From assembly GCF_014856545.2 (NCBI RefSeq), contig NZ_CP109811.1, forward strand, positions 3,652,001 to 3,716,000: a stretch of DNA of 64,000 bases. The letters are read 5' to 3'. This document shows positions 35,499 to 44,653 of the stretch, one piece after another. How positions within the stretch are numbered: the stretch's first letter is position 1; each line of letters opens with the position of its first letter. Made by a program: the position numbers and the translations under genes. The stretch comes from Mesobacillus jeotgali (GTDB taxonomy: Bacteria > Bacillota > Bacilli > Bacillales > Cytobacillaceae). A model generated the notes under the pieces. It was given only the letters and a program-made list of their open reading frames with translations, had not been told where the DNA came from and ran no database searches.

Positions 35499-36146
35499 AT
35501 GATCGTCGAGGAAATTATGAAAAGGGATGTCACGACACTTTTTCCTGAAAATACAATTGCGGATGCAATCAAGCTGATGGCGGATAAAAAAATCCGCCAC
35601 ATCCCAATCGTGAATAAGGACCAAGGTGTGATCGGCCTGGTATCCGACAGGGATATCAAAGATGCCGCTCCGTCCGTTTTTCATTGGGATGAGCATAAGG
35701 GCGAACTTGACAACCCTGTAAAATCGATTATGACGACGAATGTGATCACGGGACATCCACTCGATTTTGTCGAGGAAATTTCTGCAATCTTTTATGAACA
35801 TAATATCAGCTGCCTGCCGATCACCAAGGATAAAAAGCTGGTAGGTATCGTCACTGAAACGGACCTGCTCCATACACTTGTTGAGCTTACAGGTGCTCAT
35901 CAGCCAGGATCGCAAATTGAGGTGAAAGTACCAAACAAAGCGGGCATGCTTTGTGAAATTGCATCTGTTATCAGCATGAGGAAAGCCAATATTCAGAGCG
36001 TGCTAGTGTACCCTGACCAAAAGGATGAACGTTATAAAATCCTCGTTGTAAGAATACAGACGATGAACCCAATCGCAGTGATCGAGGACTTGAAAAAAGC
36101 CGGACATCACGTACTCTGGCCTAACCTGCCGGGTGTTTCATCATGA
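35499..36146 (+). CDS. acuB: AcuB, CBS-pair and ACT-domain protein
   Basis: A 215-residue protein with two CBS motifs (about 1-60 and 75-130, the first starting VEEIMKRDVTTLFPENTIAD) that bind adenylate ligands, and a C-terminal ACT domain (about 140-210, VKVPNKAGMLCEIASVIS). It likely senses energy or ligand state in acetate metabolism; the exact role is not settled. RBS AAGGAGGAAGG. A 174-bp gap separates it from acuA with no clear promoter seen, and its stop overlaps the acuC start by four bases. Confidence 0.94.
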   Translation: MIVEEIMKRDVTTLFPENTIADAIKLMADKKIRHIPIVNKDQGVIGLVSDRDIKDAAPSVFHWDEHKGELDNPVKSIMTTNVITGHPLDFVEEISAIFYEHNISCLPITKDKKLVGIVTETDLLHTLVELTGAHQPGSQIEVKVPNKAGMLCEIASVISMRKANIQSVLVYPDQKDERYKILVVRIQTMNPIAVIEDLKKAGHHVLWPNLPGVSS

Positions 36147-37315
36147 GTGATCGCTCTGTCTTCGTCTTTTCAGAGGAGCTGCTGAACTATCGCTTCAGCA
36201 GCCACCATCCTTTCAACCAGATCAGGTTGAAGCTTACGCTGGATTTGCTGCGCAAGATTGGCGCAATTGATGAAGAGCATATAGTTGCGCCCCGGATGGC
36301 AACGGATGAGGAACTTCACCTCGTTCATGACCCCAATTTTGTAAACGCTGTTAAGCTTGCTGGCCAGGGAAAGCTTAAGGGTGAATCCGCGGAAGGATAT
36401 GGACTGGGAACGGAAGACACACCAATTTTTGAAAATATGCATGAAGCGAGCGCTCTGCTTGTTGGGGGGACCCTGAAAGCCGTGGATTATGTTATGACCG
36501 GCAAAGCCAGCCACGCACTGAATCTCGGTGGCGGCCTTCATCATGGCTTCCGTGGAAAAGCATCCGGCTTCTGTATTTACAACGACAGTTCTGTGGCGAT
36601 CAAGTACCTGCAGAAAAAATACAATGCCCGCGTCTTATATGTCGATACGGATGCCCACCATGGTGATGGCGTACAGTGGTCATTCTACGATGATCCTGAT
36701 GTATGCACTCTGTCAATCCATGAAACGGGACGCTACCTGTTCCCGGGTACAGGAAATGTGAATGAACGCGGCCAGGGCAAGGGCTATGGATATTCCTTCA
36801 ATATCCCTGTCGATGCCTTCACAGAAGACGACTCCTGGCTTGATGCCTATAGACATGCTCTGATGGAAGTGGCCGAGTTTTTTAAACCAGATGTCATTCT
36901 CACCCAGAATGGTGCAGATGCGCATTACCTTGACCCTTTGACTCATTTATCGGCTACGATGAAAATTTACCGTGAAATCCCCAAGCTTGCGCATGAAGTC
37001 GCCCATAAATATTGCGGTGGAAAATGGATTGCTGTAGGAGGCGGAGGCTACGATATTTGGCGCGTTGTGCCAAGAGCCTGGTCACTGATCTGGCTTGAAA
37101 TGATTGAAAACTCAAACTGTTATGGCAGCTTGCCTCAGGATTGGATTGAGGAATGGAAGGATCAGGCACCTGTGGAATTGCCAAAGGAGTGGGACGATCC
37201 AGAAAATTTATATCCGCCAATTCCGCGAAAGCCGGAAATCACTGAAAAGAATGCCCAGACAGTTGAGAAGGCCTTGTATCCAATCAGGTCAAATAAAAAA
37301 TCTGAAACTGTTTAG
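36143..37315 (+). CDS. acuC: Histone deacetylase-like protein deacetylase AcuC
   Basis: A 390-residue zinc-dependent deacetylase of the class I HDAC fold that reactivates acetylated AcsA. Conserved parts: LNLGGGLHHGF near 130-140, YVDTDAHHGDGVQ near 168-180 with the zinc-binding Asp/His, and GGGGYDIWRV near 298-308 with the transition-state tyrosine. ATG 36143 overlaps the acuB stop (ATGA). It closes the operon at a terminator. In B. subtilis motS-motP follow; here they are absent. Confidence 0.96.
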   Translation: MSDRSVFVFSEELLNYRFSSHHPFNQIRLKLTLDLLRKIGAIDEEHIVAPRMATDEELHLVHDPNFVNAVKLAGQGKLKGESAEGYGLGTEDTPIFENMHEASALLVGGTLKAVDYVMTGKASHALNLGGGLHHGFRGKASGFCIYNDSSVAIKYLQKKYNARVLYVDTDAHHGDGVQWSFYDDPDVCTLSIHETGRYLFPGTGNVNERGQGKGYGYSFNIPVDAFTEDDSWLDAYRHALMEVAEFFKPDVILTQNGADAHYLDPLTHLSATMKIYREIPKLAHEVAHKYCGGKWIAVGGGGYDIWRVVPRAWSLIWLEMIENSNCYGSLPQDWIEEWKDQAPVELPKEWDDPENLYPPIPRKPEITEKNAQTVEKALYPIRSNKKSETV

Positions 37316-37319
37316 AGTG

Positions 37320-37352
37320 GAAACCGGGAGATTCAATGGCCCGGTTTTTTCT
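37320..37352 (+). terminator. Terminator of acuABC
   Basis: AAACCGGG, loop of about 11, CCCGGTTT, then TTTC, directly after acuC. Confidence 0.85.
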
Positions 37353-37404
37353 GTGTTTTTTAAAAAGCAGAGGATGACCGCAAAAGGTAATCACAATCGA
37401 TCTA

Positions 37405-37560
37405 TTTGGATTTGGTCGAAATAATTATGGATTTGGTCGAATAAATCGAAAATGTGGTCGAATTATTCGGAAAAGTGGTCGAATTAATTAGAAAAGTGGT
37501 CGAATAAATCACAAATGTGGTCGAATTATTCGAAAATGTGGTTGAATTAATTAGAGGAGG
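37405..37560. repeat. Tandem array 5: seven exact 21-bp steps
   Basis: TGGTCGAA-type cores (last TGGTTGAA) begin at 37413, 37434, 37455, 37476, 37497, 37518 and 37539, all exactly 21 bp apart. Some units read TCGAATTATTCGA, which is a small palindrome. The array lies between the converging acuC and ccpA genes, where B. subtilis carries motPS. Confidence 0.94.
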
Positions 37561-37695
37561 TGCCTGGGTCAATATATCCGTGGTAAAAAAACGGCTGTTA
37601 TTAGATATATTTTGGTTCTTTGGTCGCACTTTTTCAATTCAGCGGCCAATTTCTCTTTTCAAACTCATGTTTTTGTCATTTTCTCTTCGATTACA

Positions 37696-37733
37696 TAAAA
37701 AAGCCGCTTGCATCAAACTGCAAACGGCTTCCA
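37696..37733 (-). terminator. Terminator of ccpA
   Basis: Minus strand: GAAGCCGTTTGCA, loop, TGCAAGCGGCTT, then TTTTTATG. Confidence 0.85.
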
Positions 37734-37735
37734 AA

Positions 37736-38734
37736 TTATTTCGTTGATTTCCTGTTCTCAATCCGGTGCGGAAGGACAACGATATTTTCATCTACATTTT
37801 CTTTGTTCATATACTTCGTCAGTAAGCGCATGGCAACTGCTCCGATATCGTATAAAGGCTGGACAATTGTTGTCAGCTGCGGACGTACCATAAGAGTCAA
37901 TCTTGTGTTATCCGAACTGATTACTTCGAAATCTTCAGGAACGCTGTAGCCGCGGTCAAATGCACCATGAACTACGCCAAGTGCCATTTCATCCGAACCG
38001 ACAAGGATTGCTGTTGGTTTCTGATTAAGCTCAAGGATTCTTTCAATTGCCTCGAGACCTGAATCATACGTATAATCTCCTTCGACAACAAGCTCTTCGT
38101 TATACTCAATTCCTGCATCTTTTAATGCTCGCTTGTATCCTTCGAGCTTCTTATCCTTATTGATTGGCTCAATCTGAGGACCAATAACGAATGCGATTTC
38201 TTTGTGGCCTTTTTCAATAAAAGCAGATACAGCATCAAAAGTTGCCTGCTCGTAATCAATATTGACGGATGGAATTTCACCTGTTTCCTCGATTGATCCA
38301 GCAAGGACGATCGGGACCGGGGATTTCTTGAATTCTTCAACATGCTCGGCCTTAATATTGCCGCCCATGAAAACAATTCCGTCTACTTGTTTGCCAAGCA
38401 TTGTGTTTAACAGATGCAATTCTTTTTCAATATTCTGGTCAGAGTTGCTCAAGATAATATTGTATTTGTACATCGTAGCGATATCTTCGATTCCCCTTGC
38501 CAGCTCAGCGAAGAACGGGCTCGCGATATCAGGGATGATAACGCCGACAGTCGTCGTCTTTTTGCTTGCCAATCCCCTGGCAACAGCATTCGGGCGGTAA
38601 CCCAGACGGTCAATGACCTCCATTACTTTCTTCCTTGTAGCCGGCTTTACATTGGGGTTTCCGTTAACAACACGTGAAACCGTTGCCATTGAAACGTTCG
38701 CTTCCCGTGCAACATCATATATTGTAATGTTCAT
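37736..38734 (-). CDS. ccpA: Catabolite control protein A
   Basis: A 332-residue LacI/GalR-family regulator that binds cre sites together with phosphorylated HPr or Crh. The helix-turn-helix is at 3-23 ([20 protein letters not shown]), followed by the hinge and the periplasmic-binding-protein-like core. The motif [15 protein letters not shown] and [20 protein letters not shown] are CcpA-like. It lies beside aroA as in B. subtilis. Two cre sites in this window (megL; acsA-acuA) are likely targets. Secure call. Confidence 0.97.
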   Translation of the reverse strand: MNITIYDVAREANVSMATVSRVVNGNPNVKPATRKKVMEVIDRLGYRPNAVARGLASKKTTTVGVIIPDIASPFFAELARGIEDIATMYKYNIILSNSDQNIEKELHLLNTMLGKQVDGIVFMGGNIKAEHVEEFKKSPVPIVLAGSIEETGEIPSVNIDYEQATFDAVSAFIEKGHKEIAFVIGPQIEPINKDKKLEGYKRALKDAGIEYNEELVVEGDYTYDSGLEAIERILELNQKPTAILVGSDEMALGVVHGAFDRGYSVPEDFEVISSDNTRLTLMVRPQLTTIVQPLYDIGAVAMRLLTKYMNKENVDENIVVLPHRIENRKSTK

Positions 38735-38981
38735 CTATTTCACTCCTTCAGATAATAAACGGCGCTTTTCAGTTAGTGTACAGCAAAAATTGCCACAATA
38801 ATCATATTTTAAGTTTGTGATTATATGTACAAGCATAATTATGTTATTAATCATACGACATCCTTATCAATCCCGCAATCTGAACAGCTTAAATTAATAC
38901 ATTTTTATCAGTATTTCTGATTAATCCAGCTGAATTTGGACGTAATGACCGTTTCTAATAAGTTACCCTGAAATTGTCCAT

Positions 38982-39013
38982 AAAAAAACCTTCCTGATGA
39001 AAGGAAGGTTTCA
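38982..39013 (-). terminator. Terminator of aroA
   Basis: Minus strand: AAACCTTCCT, loop TTCATC, AGGAAGGTTT, then TTTTATGG. Confidence 0.88.
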
Positions 39014-39020
39014 AGAACTT

Positions 39021-40094
39021 TTATACTCTTACAAACGGAGTGGATTTCAATCCTTCTAAAAATTCATCAAACTGCTTCAGATCCATCTGCTGGGCATTGT
39101 CTGATAATGCTACTGCTGGATCTGGATGAACTTCTGCCATCACTCCATCTGCCCCGATTGCCAGTGCAGCTTTTGCTGCTGGCAGTAGCAGGTCTCTCCT
39201 GCCTGTAGAATGGGTAACATCAACCATGACTGGCAAATGTGTTTCCTTTTTCAAAATTGGCACTGCAGAGATATCAAGTGTATTCCTTGTAGCCCTTTCG
39301 TACGTCCGAATTCCCCGCTCACACAGGATGATCTGGCCATTGCCCTGTGACATGATATATTCAGCCGCATTGATGAATTCTTCAATTGTGGCGGCAAGTC
39401 CACGTTTTAGTAAAATTGGTTTATTCACGGCTCCTGCTGCCTTAAGCAACTCAAAGTTCTGCATATTGCGGGCGCCGATTTGGATAACGTCAAGGTAGTC
39501 GACAGCGATTTCGATATCAGCAGGTGTGACGATTTCACTAATCACTGCTAGATCATATTCATCCGCAACTCTTTTCAAGATTTTGAGACCTTCCACTCCC
39601 AGTCCCTGGAAGTCATAAGGTGAAGTTCTAGGCTTGAAAGCCCCGCCGCGCAGCATTCTAAAGCCTTTTGCTTTAACTGCTTCAGCAACGGTTGCCACTT
39701 GTTCATATGATTCAACTGAACAAGGACCAAAAACAAAGTCTGGTGTTCCGTCGCCGATTTTTAAACCCTTAATGTCAATGATGGTATCATCCGGCTTTTT
39801 CTTCCTGGAAACGAGAAGTGCTTTGCGGTGATCATCCGATTGAAGCTCCAGTCCTGCCTTGAAAATTTCTTTAAAAATATGTTCAATCGTCGAATTTTCA
39901 AAAGGGCCGTTATTTTGCTCTTTGATCAAATCAAGCATTTCCCTCTCACGCACAGGGTCATAACGGTACACACCCTGAGTTTCCTTTGCACGGCCAATTT
40001 CCTGGACGAGCAGGGCTCTTTCATTAATTAATGATAGAAGCTCTAAATTCAATTCATCCACACGATTTCTTAGCTGGTCAAGATTTTTACTCAT
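39021..40094 (-). CDS. aroA: DAHP synthase fused to chorismate mutase
   Basis: A 357-residue bifunctional enzyme. Residues 1-90 are an AroQ-type chorismate mutase ([34 protein letters not shown]), which in Bacillus also serves as the allosteric sensor for prephenate and chorismate. The rest is a type I-beta DAHP synthase that joins PEP and erythrose 4-phosphate: GPCSVES near 140, [18 protein letters not shown] near 170, and CERGIRTYE near 260. ATG 40094 is chosen after GGACGGGACAG. This is the B. subtilis aroA (aroG) type, not the E. coli aroA gene. Confidence 0.96.
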   Translation of the reverse strand: MSKNLDQLRNRVDELNLELLSLINERALLVQEIGRAKETQGVYRYDPVREREMLDLIKEQNNGPFENSTIEHIFKEIFKAGLELQSDDHRKALLVSRKKKPDDTIIDIKGLKIGDGTPDFVFGPCSVESYEQVATVAEAVKAKGFRMLRGGAFKPRTSPYDFQGLGVEGLKILKRVADEYDLAVISEIVTPADIEIAVDYLDVIQIGARNMQNFELLKAAGAVNKPILLKRGLAATIEEFINAAEYIMSQGNGQIILCERGIRTYERATRNTLDISAVPILKKETHLPVMVDVTHSTGRRDLLLPAAKAALAIGADGVMAEVHPDPAVALSDNAQQMDLKQFDEFLEGLKSTPFVRV

Positions 40095-40452
40095 TTTCTG
40101 TCCCGTCCTTTCGGAATACATTTTTGCCCTGACACCAAGACTTTTCAAACAAAGAAGCACCAAATCCTTTAACTGCACTCAAGAATTGTATAACCTGATC
40201 TCTTTACCACACCAGGATTTATAAAATCAGGTTTCTGCGGCTCCCAGCCTAAAGCAATGTCATTATAAAGCCGATATTAGAATAGGAGCTCGGGTGCAAT
40301 GATGCAGTTAAAGTGCTATGGATCAAGCTGTATAATATGATAAAGGTAATTATATCTGAAATAATTTGGATTGTCACGTAAAATTCTTTAATAATTAAAC
40401 GCTTTTAAGTGATAAAGCATCGTATGAGAACTTAAGTTAGAGGGTGCATGAT
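40095..40452. other. Gene-free stretch between aroA and the FtsA-like gene
   Basis: A divergent promoter region of about 358 bp. GTATAATATG near 40330 could be a -10 for the FtsA-like gene. AAACGCTTTTAA near 40400 faintly resembles a cre but lacks its outer bases. No repeats, hairpin or RNA family is evident. Confidence 0.4.
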
Positions 40453-42606
40453 GTGCATGTAAATAATAAACTATTTGCGCTAGATATAGGAACCAGGTCT
40501 GTAGTAGGAATCATCCTGGAGGAAGCTGATGGCCACTATGAAGCTGTCGACATCATGGTCAGGGAACACAAGGAACGGTCGATGCTGGACGGCCAAATCC
40601 ATGATGTATTGTCAGTTTCTGAAATCATTACTGAAATTAAAGAGGCACTGGAAGTTTCACATGGCCCTTTGACCAAGGTCTGTGTCGCTGCAGCCGGCCG
40701 CGCGCTGAAAACAGAACAATCGAAAGTGGCAGTTGATATCTCCGGCAAGCCGATGTTTTCAAAGCAGGATATCCTCCACCTTGAATTAAGTGCAGTCCAG
40801 CAAGCACAGGCAGCTGTTGCTGGTGAAAAAAACAATGAGCATCACTATTATTGTGTCGGATACTCGGTTCTTTATTACCAGCTTGATGGAGAAGGAATCG
40901 GCAGCCTGATTGACCAGCGGGGAAATGAAGCCTCTGTGGAAATCATTGCGACCTTCCTCCCAAAAGTTGTCGTTGAATCATTGCTTGCTGCACTGGACAG
41001 GGCCGGACTTGAAATGGACGCACTTACCTTGGAACCGATTGCCGCGATCAATGTGCTGATTCCTGCATCAATGAGGAGATTGAATGTCGCTCTTGTTGAT
41101 ATAGGCGCGGGGACTTCCGACATCGCGCTCACAGACTCAGGGACAGTAATTGCCTATGGAATGGTACCAGTGGCAGGAGATGAAATTACGGAAGCTGTTA
41201 GTGATGAGTTTCTGCTGGACTTCCCTCTTGCTGAAAAAGCAAAGCGGGACCTGCTTGTAAATCAATCAATTACGATCACAGACATCCTTGGCTTTGAAAC
41301 AGAGGTCAGCAAGGATGAAGCCGTTGAACGAATTGCGCCTGCGATTGACCGTTTGGCAGGAACAATCGGAGAGGAAATCCTGAAGTTGAATGGCAATAAG
41401 CCCCCTAAAGCAGTCATGCTTGTTGGCGGTGGAAGCCTTACCCCTGATTTACCCAGGAGGCTCGCCGCTATGTTAAACCTTCCGGAAAACAGGGTCGCCA
41501 TCCGTGGTCTCGATGCCATCAACTCTGTTTCATTTGCAGCACATATTACGAAAGGGCCAGAACTAGTCACACCAATCGGGATTGCGATTGCTGCGAAACA
41601 GTCTCCTGTCCAGTATCATACTGTTCATGTGAACGGCCAGCCGGTAAGGCTTTTCGAAGTGAACAAATTGACAGTGGGCGACTGTCTGCTGGCTGCCGGG
41701 ATAAAGATGAATAAGCTTTACGGCAGGCCGGGCCTCGCCAAGATTGTCAGCCTGAACGGCAAAAATGTGACAATACCAGGCAAGCATGGACAACAGCCTG
41801 TGTTACTGAAAAATGGGATTCCCTGCTCATTCGATGATCAGGTGGATGGAGGCGATCAACTCACTGTCCAAAAGGGCGAGGATGGAGTCAGACCAGAATT
41901 GACTCTTGGCGACTTAATCGGCGATCTTCCATCCAAGATGGTGATCATTAATGGCCAAAGGTATGAAGTTAGCGCGAAGATGACCTGCAATAATCTCCCG
42001 GCTTCTATGTCCAAACCAGTCGAAGACAGGGATGAGATCATCTTTGAAATGCCCGATACAATCGAAAGTATTCTGAAGGAACTAAACCTTGCAGAAATGC
42101 TTAATGACACTCGCCCATTTTTGATAAAGATTGACGGAATACAGCACAAGGTCACAGAGTTCATGGGAAAAATGTTTGTTAACGGACTGGAAGCAAAATT
42201 ACAAACGAAAATTGACCATCTGGATAATATCCGTTTTGAAAAAGGAAAAAAACCTACCTTGAGAAGATTAGTAGAAAAACTGGGGGTCCCTGCTACTGAA
42301 TCCATGCCGATTTTTTTCAACGGCCAGCAGGTTCAGCTCGAGCAGGAATTAATTCAATTCTCCCGCGGGGGCACTAAACTGGGAATGAACGAACGCATAC
42401 ACAGCGGAGACCTTTTAACCACTAAACAAAAGAATGTGCAGCCCTTCATCTTCCAGGACTTATTCAACTTTGTACAGTTTGAAATTCCAACGGACAGCCG
42501 AGGATTCACTCTATTAAAAAATGGGGAAAAAGCGGGATTCGACGACCGGTTGGCACCCGGTGATGAGCTGAATATAACTTTCGAGAACCCTATGGTTTTA
42601 AAGTAA
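40453..42606 (+). CDS. Large FtsA/PilM-like actin-fold ATPase with C-terminal repeat domain
   Basis: A 717-residue protein. The first about 385 residues are an FtsA-type actin-like ATPase: phosphate-1 FALDIGTRSVVGI, phosphate-2 VALVDIGAGTSDIALT and adenosine VMLVGGGSLTPDLPRRL. Insertion in the FtsA (1C) position is present. The remaining about 330 residues contain several small repeated modules ending in phrases such as LLKNGIPCSFDDQVDGGDQL and LLKNGEKAGFDDRLAPGDEL, resembling beta-grasp/ThiS-like folds. It has no FtsA C-terminal membrane helix that I can see. GTG 40453 is favoured (AGGGTG six bases before); GTG 40444 is possible. It is not the main ftsA, which sits beside ftsZ. Function unknown. 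Confidence 0.8.
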   Translation: MHVNNKLFALDIGTRSVVGIILEEADGHYEAVDIMVREHKERSMLDGQIHDVLSVSEIITEIKEALEVSHGPLTKVCVAAAGRALKTEQSKVAVDISGKPMFSKQDILHLELSAVQQAQAAVAGEKNNEHHYYCVGYSVLYYQLDGEGIGSLIDQRGNEASVEIIATFLPKVVVESLLAALDRAGLEMDALTLEPIAAINVLIPASMRRLNVALVDIGAGTSDIALTDSGTVIAYGMVPVAGDEITEAVSDEFLLDFPLAEKAKRDLLVNQSITITDILGFETEVSKDEAVERIAPAIDRLAGTIGEEILKLNGNKPPKAVMLVGGGSLTPDLPRRLAAMLNLPENRVAIRGLDAINSVSFAAHITKGPELVTPIGIAIAAKQSPVQYHTVHVNGQPVRLFEVNKLTVGDCLLAAGIKMNKLYGRPGLAKIVSLNGKNVTIPGKHGQQPVLLKNGIPCSFDDQVDGGDQLTVQKGEDGVRPELTLGDLIGDLPSKMVIINGQRYEVSAKMTCNNLPASMSKPVEDRDEIIFEMPDTIESILKELNLAEMLNDTRPFLIKIDGIQHKVTEFMGKMFVNGLEAKLQTKIDHLDNIRFEKGKKPTLRRLVEKLGVPATESMPIFFNGQQVQLEQELIQFSRGGTKLGMNERIHSGDLLTTKQKNVQPFIFQDLFNFVQFEIPTDSRGFTLLKNGEKAGFDDRLAPGDELNITFENPMVLK

Positions 42607-42634
42607 AAAAACATCCTACCGGATGTTTTTTTAC
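42605..42634. terminator. Bidirectional terminator between the FtsA-like gene and ytxJ
   Basis: AAAAAACATCC, loop TACC, GGATGTTTTTTT. It overlaps the ytxJ stop. Confidence 0.9.
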
Positions 42635-42960
42635 TTTACATTTTCTTCTTTTGCTCCCGCTAATGATTTTGCAGTAATTTTAAAATGGGAAGCATGCCAG
42701 GCAACGTCTGAATTCACAAATAAAATGGCCTGCGGCGATTCATGTTTGACATGGAATTTCTCAGCAATATGGTTGGAAAGGTCACGAGAATCCTGGACTG
42801 TCAGATAATATAAATTATCGCTGCCATTGTTTTCGAACTTCGCGAATTCATCGTAACCAGCTGCTGAGATCGGGCAAGTCGTGCTGTGCTTCAGCATGAA
42901 GAATGTTTCTCCGGAATCGACAAGTTGGTCAAACTGTTCAATTGAATCAATCTTTTTCAT
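42631..42960 (-). CDS. ytxJ: YtxJ, monothiol bacilliredoxin-like protein
   Basis: A 109-residue thioredoxin-fold protein of the YtxJ family, thought to work with bacillithiol in reversing protein thiolation. Cys29 lies in the motif HSTTCPISAAGYDEF, a single-cysteine C-P-I-S site. SPQAILFVN near residue 74 contains the cis-proline. It is the last gene of the ytxGHJ stress group, after a 130-bp gap that contains a terminator following ytxH, so it may also have its own promoter. Start context is good. Confidence 0.93.
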   Translation of the reverse strand: MKKIDSIEQFDQLVDSGETFFMLKHSTTCPISAAGYDEFAKFENNGSDNLYYLTVQDSRDLSNHIAEKFHVKHESPQAILFVNSDVAWHASHFKITAKSLAGAKEENVK

Positions 42961-43047
42961 CTTACTCTCTCCTTTTTTAAGGCTCTTTACGGTAACATTG
43001 TTACTTTCAACAATTTCATACGAAAAAGGCTTTTATATAAAAAATAA

Positions 43048-43080
43048 AACGGTGAAGTTATCTTACCACTTCACCGTTTC
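43048..43080 (-). terminator. Terminator after ytxH
   Basis: Minus strand: AAACGGTGAAGT, loop, ACTTCACCGTTTT, then ATTTTTT. Confidence 0.88.
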
Positions 43081-43090
43081 ATTGACAATT

Positions 43091-43570
43091 TTACTGATTC
43101 AGCTTGCTTTCGGTATCATCGAAAGCTTTTTGTGTTTCTTCAAGCTTCTTTTGGATTTCTTCTCCAGTGGCAGTATGCGTGTTGTCCATAGAGCTTGTCT
43201 CTGCCATTGAAGTAGGAACTTCTTGAAGTTCTCCTTCGTCACCATCTGTATTCTGTGAAGTGTCTTCGTTCTTGTTCTTCATATCCTTCACCTTGTTGAC
43301 AATGGTTGAAGACTGCTGCGAAACAGTTTCTTTCAAGCCGCTTGCCTTCTCCTTCGCTGCAGAAGCAAGATCAGCACTCTTGTTCTTTAGGGAAGAAGTC
43401 TGCTCATTAAGTGAGCCTCTTAACTCTTTTCCTGATTTAGGAGCAAGCAATAGTGCCGCCAATGCCCCAGCAAGCCCCCCAACAATAGCTCCAGTCACAA
43501 AATCTCTGGAATTGCTGTTTGTTTCCCTCATTGATCCATTTACATCATACTGGCTTTGTTCCCTGTTCAT
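43091..43570 (-). CDS. ytxH: YtxH general stress protein
   Basis: A 159-residue protein of the YtxH-like family. After a polar start (MNREQSQYDVNGSMRE) comes a glycine/alanine-rich membrane segment (FVTGAIVGGLAGALAALLLA, about 30-49) and the family signature LLAPKSGKELRGSL. The rest is a long, charged, Ser/Lys/Glu-rich helix with an acidic Gln/Thr/Glu tail. ATG 43570 follows GGTGGAG. It lies just after ytxG in the operon governed by the sigma-B-like promoter at 44.1 kb. Known as a general-stress gene; molecular role unknown. Confidence 0.9.
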   Translation of the reverse strand: MNREQSQYDVNGSMRETNSNSRDFVTGAIVGGLAGALAALLLAPKSGKELRGSLNEQTSSLKNKSADLASAAKEKASGLKETVSQQSSTIVNKVKDMKNKNEDTSQNTDGDEGELQEVPTSMAETSSMDNTHTATGEEIQKKLEETQKAFDDTESKLNQ

Positions 43571-43587
43571 TTTATCTCCACCTTTCA

Positions 43588-44067
43588 TTAATACCGAACA
43601 CGTTCACGCTGCCTCGTTACCATCTCTTCGCTCTCAAGCTGATGGTCAATCTTGGCTGTTTTTTTTGATTGCCACTTGTCCTTCAGTTCAAGGAATACAT
43701 TACTCCACTGAACAACCTGTGAAATCTTGTCCTTATTCTTGTCAATCTGAAGGTCCACCATTGTCTGGACATTGTGAATAGATTGATTGAATCTCTGAAC
43801 AGAATTTCCTACATCCCTCACAGCATTAACAACACCGTTCAAGCTCTCAGATTTTCTGGAAATATCGTCGGCCAAATTGTTAGTTTTGTGCAGAAGCTCC
43901 GTCGTTTCACGAGTCACTCCATCCAACTGCTTCTCCAGGCCATCAAGTGTGCCTGATACACTGTCTAAAGTTGTTTGTAAGGATTTAAGAGTTTTGGACA
44001 ATGAGACTACCAAAACCAAAAACGCAATTGCTATAACAGCAACACTTAGATACAAAATAATTTCCAC
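43588..44067 (-). CDS. ytxG: YtxG, DUF948 general stress protein
   Basis: A 159-residue DUF948 protein. One N-terminal membrane helix (about 2-23, EIILYLSVAVIAIAFLVLVV) precedes an extended coiled-coil region (DSVSGTLDGLEKQLDGVTRE and LSLNGVV-like heptads). It starts with GTG after a GGAGGTG site. It is the first gene of ytxGHJ and lies directly under the sigma-B-like promoter. Probable membrane-tethered helical protein of the general stress response; no catalytic motif. Confidence 0.91.
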   Translation of the reverse strand: MEIILYLSVAVIAIAFLVLVVSLSKTLKSLQTTLDSVSGTLDGLEKQLDGVTRETTELLHKTNNLADDISRKSESLNGVVNAVRDVGNSVQRFNQSIHNVQTMVDLQIDKNKDKISQVVQWSNVFLELKDKWQSKKTAKIDHQLESEEMVTRQRERVRY

Positions 44068-44098
44068 TGTTGAACACCTCCGTTAGCATATGTACATT

Positions 44099-44123
44099 TT
44101 ACCCCGCAGATTGCGACATAAAC
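44099..44123 (-). promoter_or_regulatory. Sigma-B-type promoter of ytxGHJ
   Basis: Minus strand: -35 GTTTAT at 44118-44123, 13-base spacer, -10 GGGTAA at 44099-44104, against the sigma-B consensus GTTTAA-N12-15-GGGWAW. The operon is a known sigma-B target in B. subtilis. Confidence 0.82.
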
Positions 44124-44289
44124 CACCTTGTCTAATATGTATTTCAATATAAGCATACCCTTTTCCTTCCTGATTAAGAATATCTTTCTACAATTTATAA
44201 ATCCAGCATTAAGTAGAGTTCAGAGGAGAATATTCATTCAGTCTGATAAAAAAGATAGAGGGGCTTTAATTTTGTTTTTCTGGCACAAA

Positions 44290-44520
44290 TAAACTTCATT
44301 GATAGAGGCGGATTTGCTTGCATAGGGGCTCTTTCTCCCTGAACGGGGCCCTTATAAAGGCGGAAGAACTTGCATAAGGGTGTCTTTCACCTTGTACGGC
44401 ACCCTTATAAAGGCGGAAGAACTTGCAAAAGGGCCTCTTTCGGCTTGAACGAGACCCTTATAGAGGCAAAAGGACAAGCATAAGGGCCTCTTTCAGCTTG
44501 AACCTACCCGTGCGCCAACT
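44290..44520. repeat. Tandem array 6: four ~52-53-bp units with inverted arms
   Basis: AGGCGGAA-type cores lie at 44306, 44358, 44411 and 44464 (steps 52, 53 and 53). Each unit carries arms such as ATAAGGGTGTC ... GGCACCCTTAT around CTTTCACCTTGTAC. In the other copies the arm core changes (GGGGCTC, GGGCCTC) with partly matching changes on the other side. The array fills the divergent gap between the ytxG and ampS promoters. Confidence 0.92.
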
Positions 44521-44653
44521 TGCTTAGGGTCACTGCATTAAGGAGCTAATCAAATTGATTATTCTTACAGCCCTAAAAGGAAATGAGCACAAACTTCTGC
44601 GTTTCGGTTACAATATGATTATGTGTTTTATTTTTATACATAGGAGTGATTTC

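Noticed and set aside
37402..37629. 75-residue frame with repeated NNSTTF heptapeptides
   Set aside because: It exists only because 21 is a multiple of three; no ribosome site, and it covers array 5 exactly.
40400..40415. cre-like AAACGCTTTTAA before the FtsA-like gene
   Set aside because: It lacks the outer TG/CA of the consensus; noted in the intergenic entry only.
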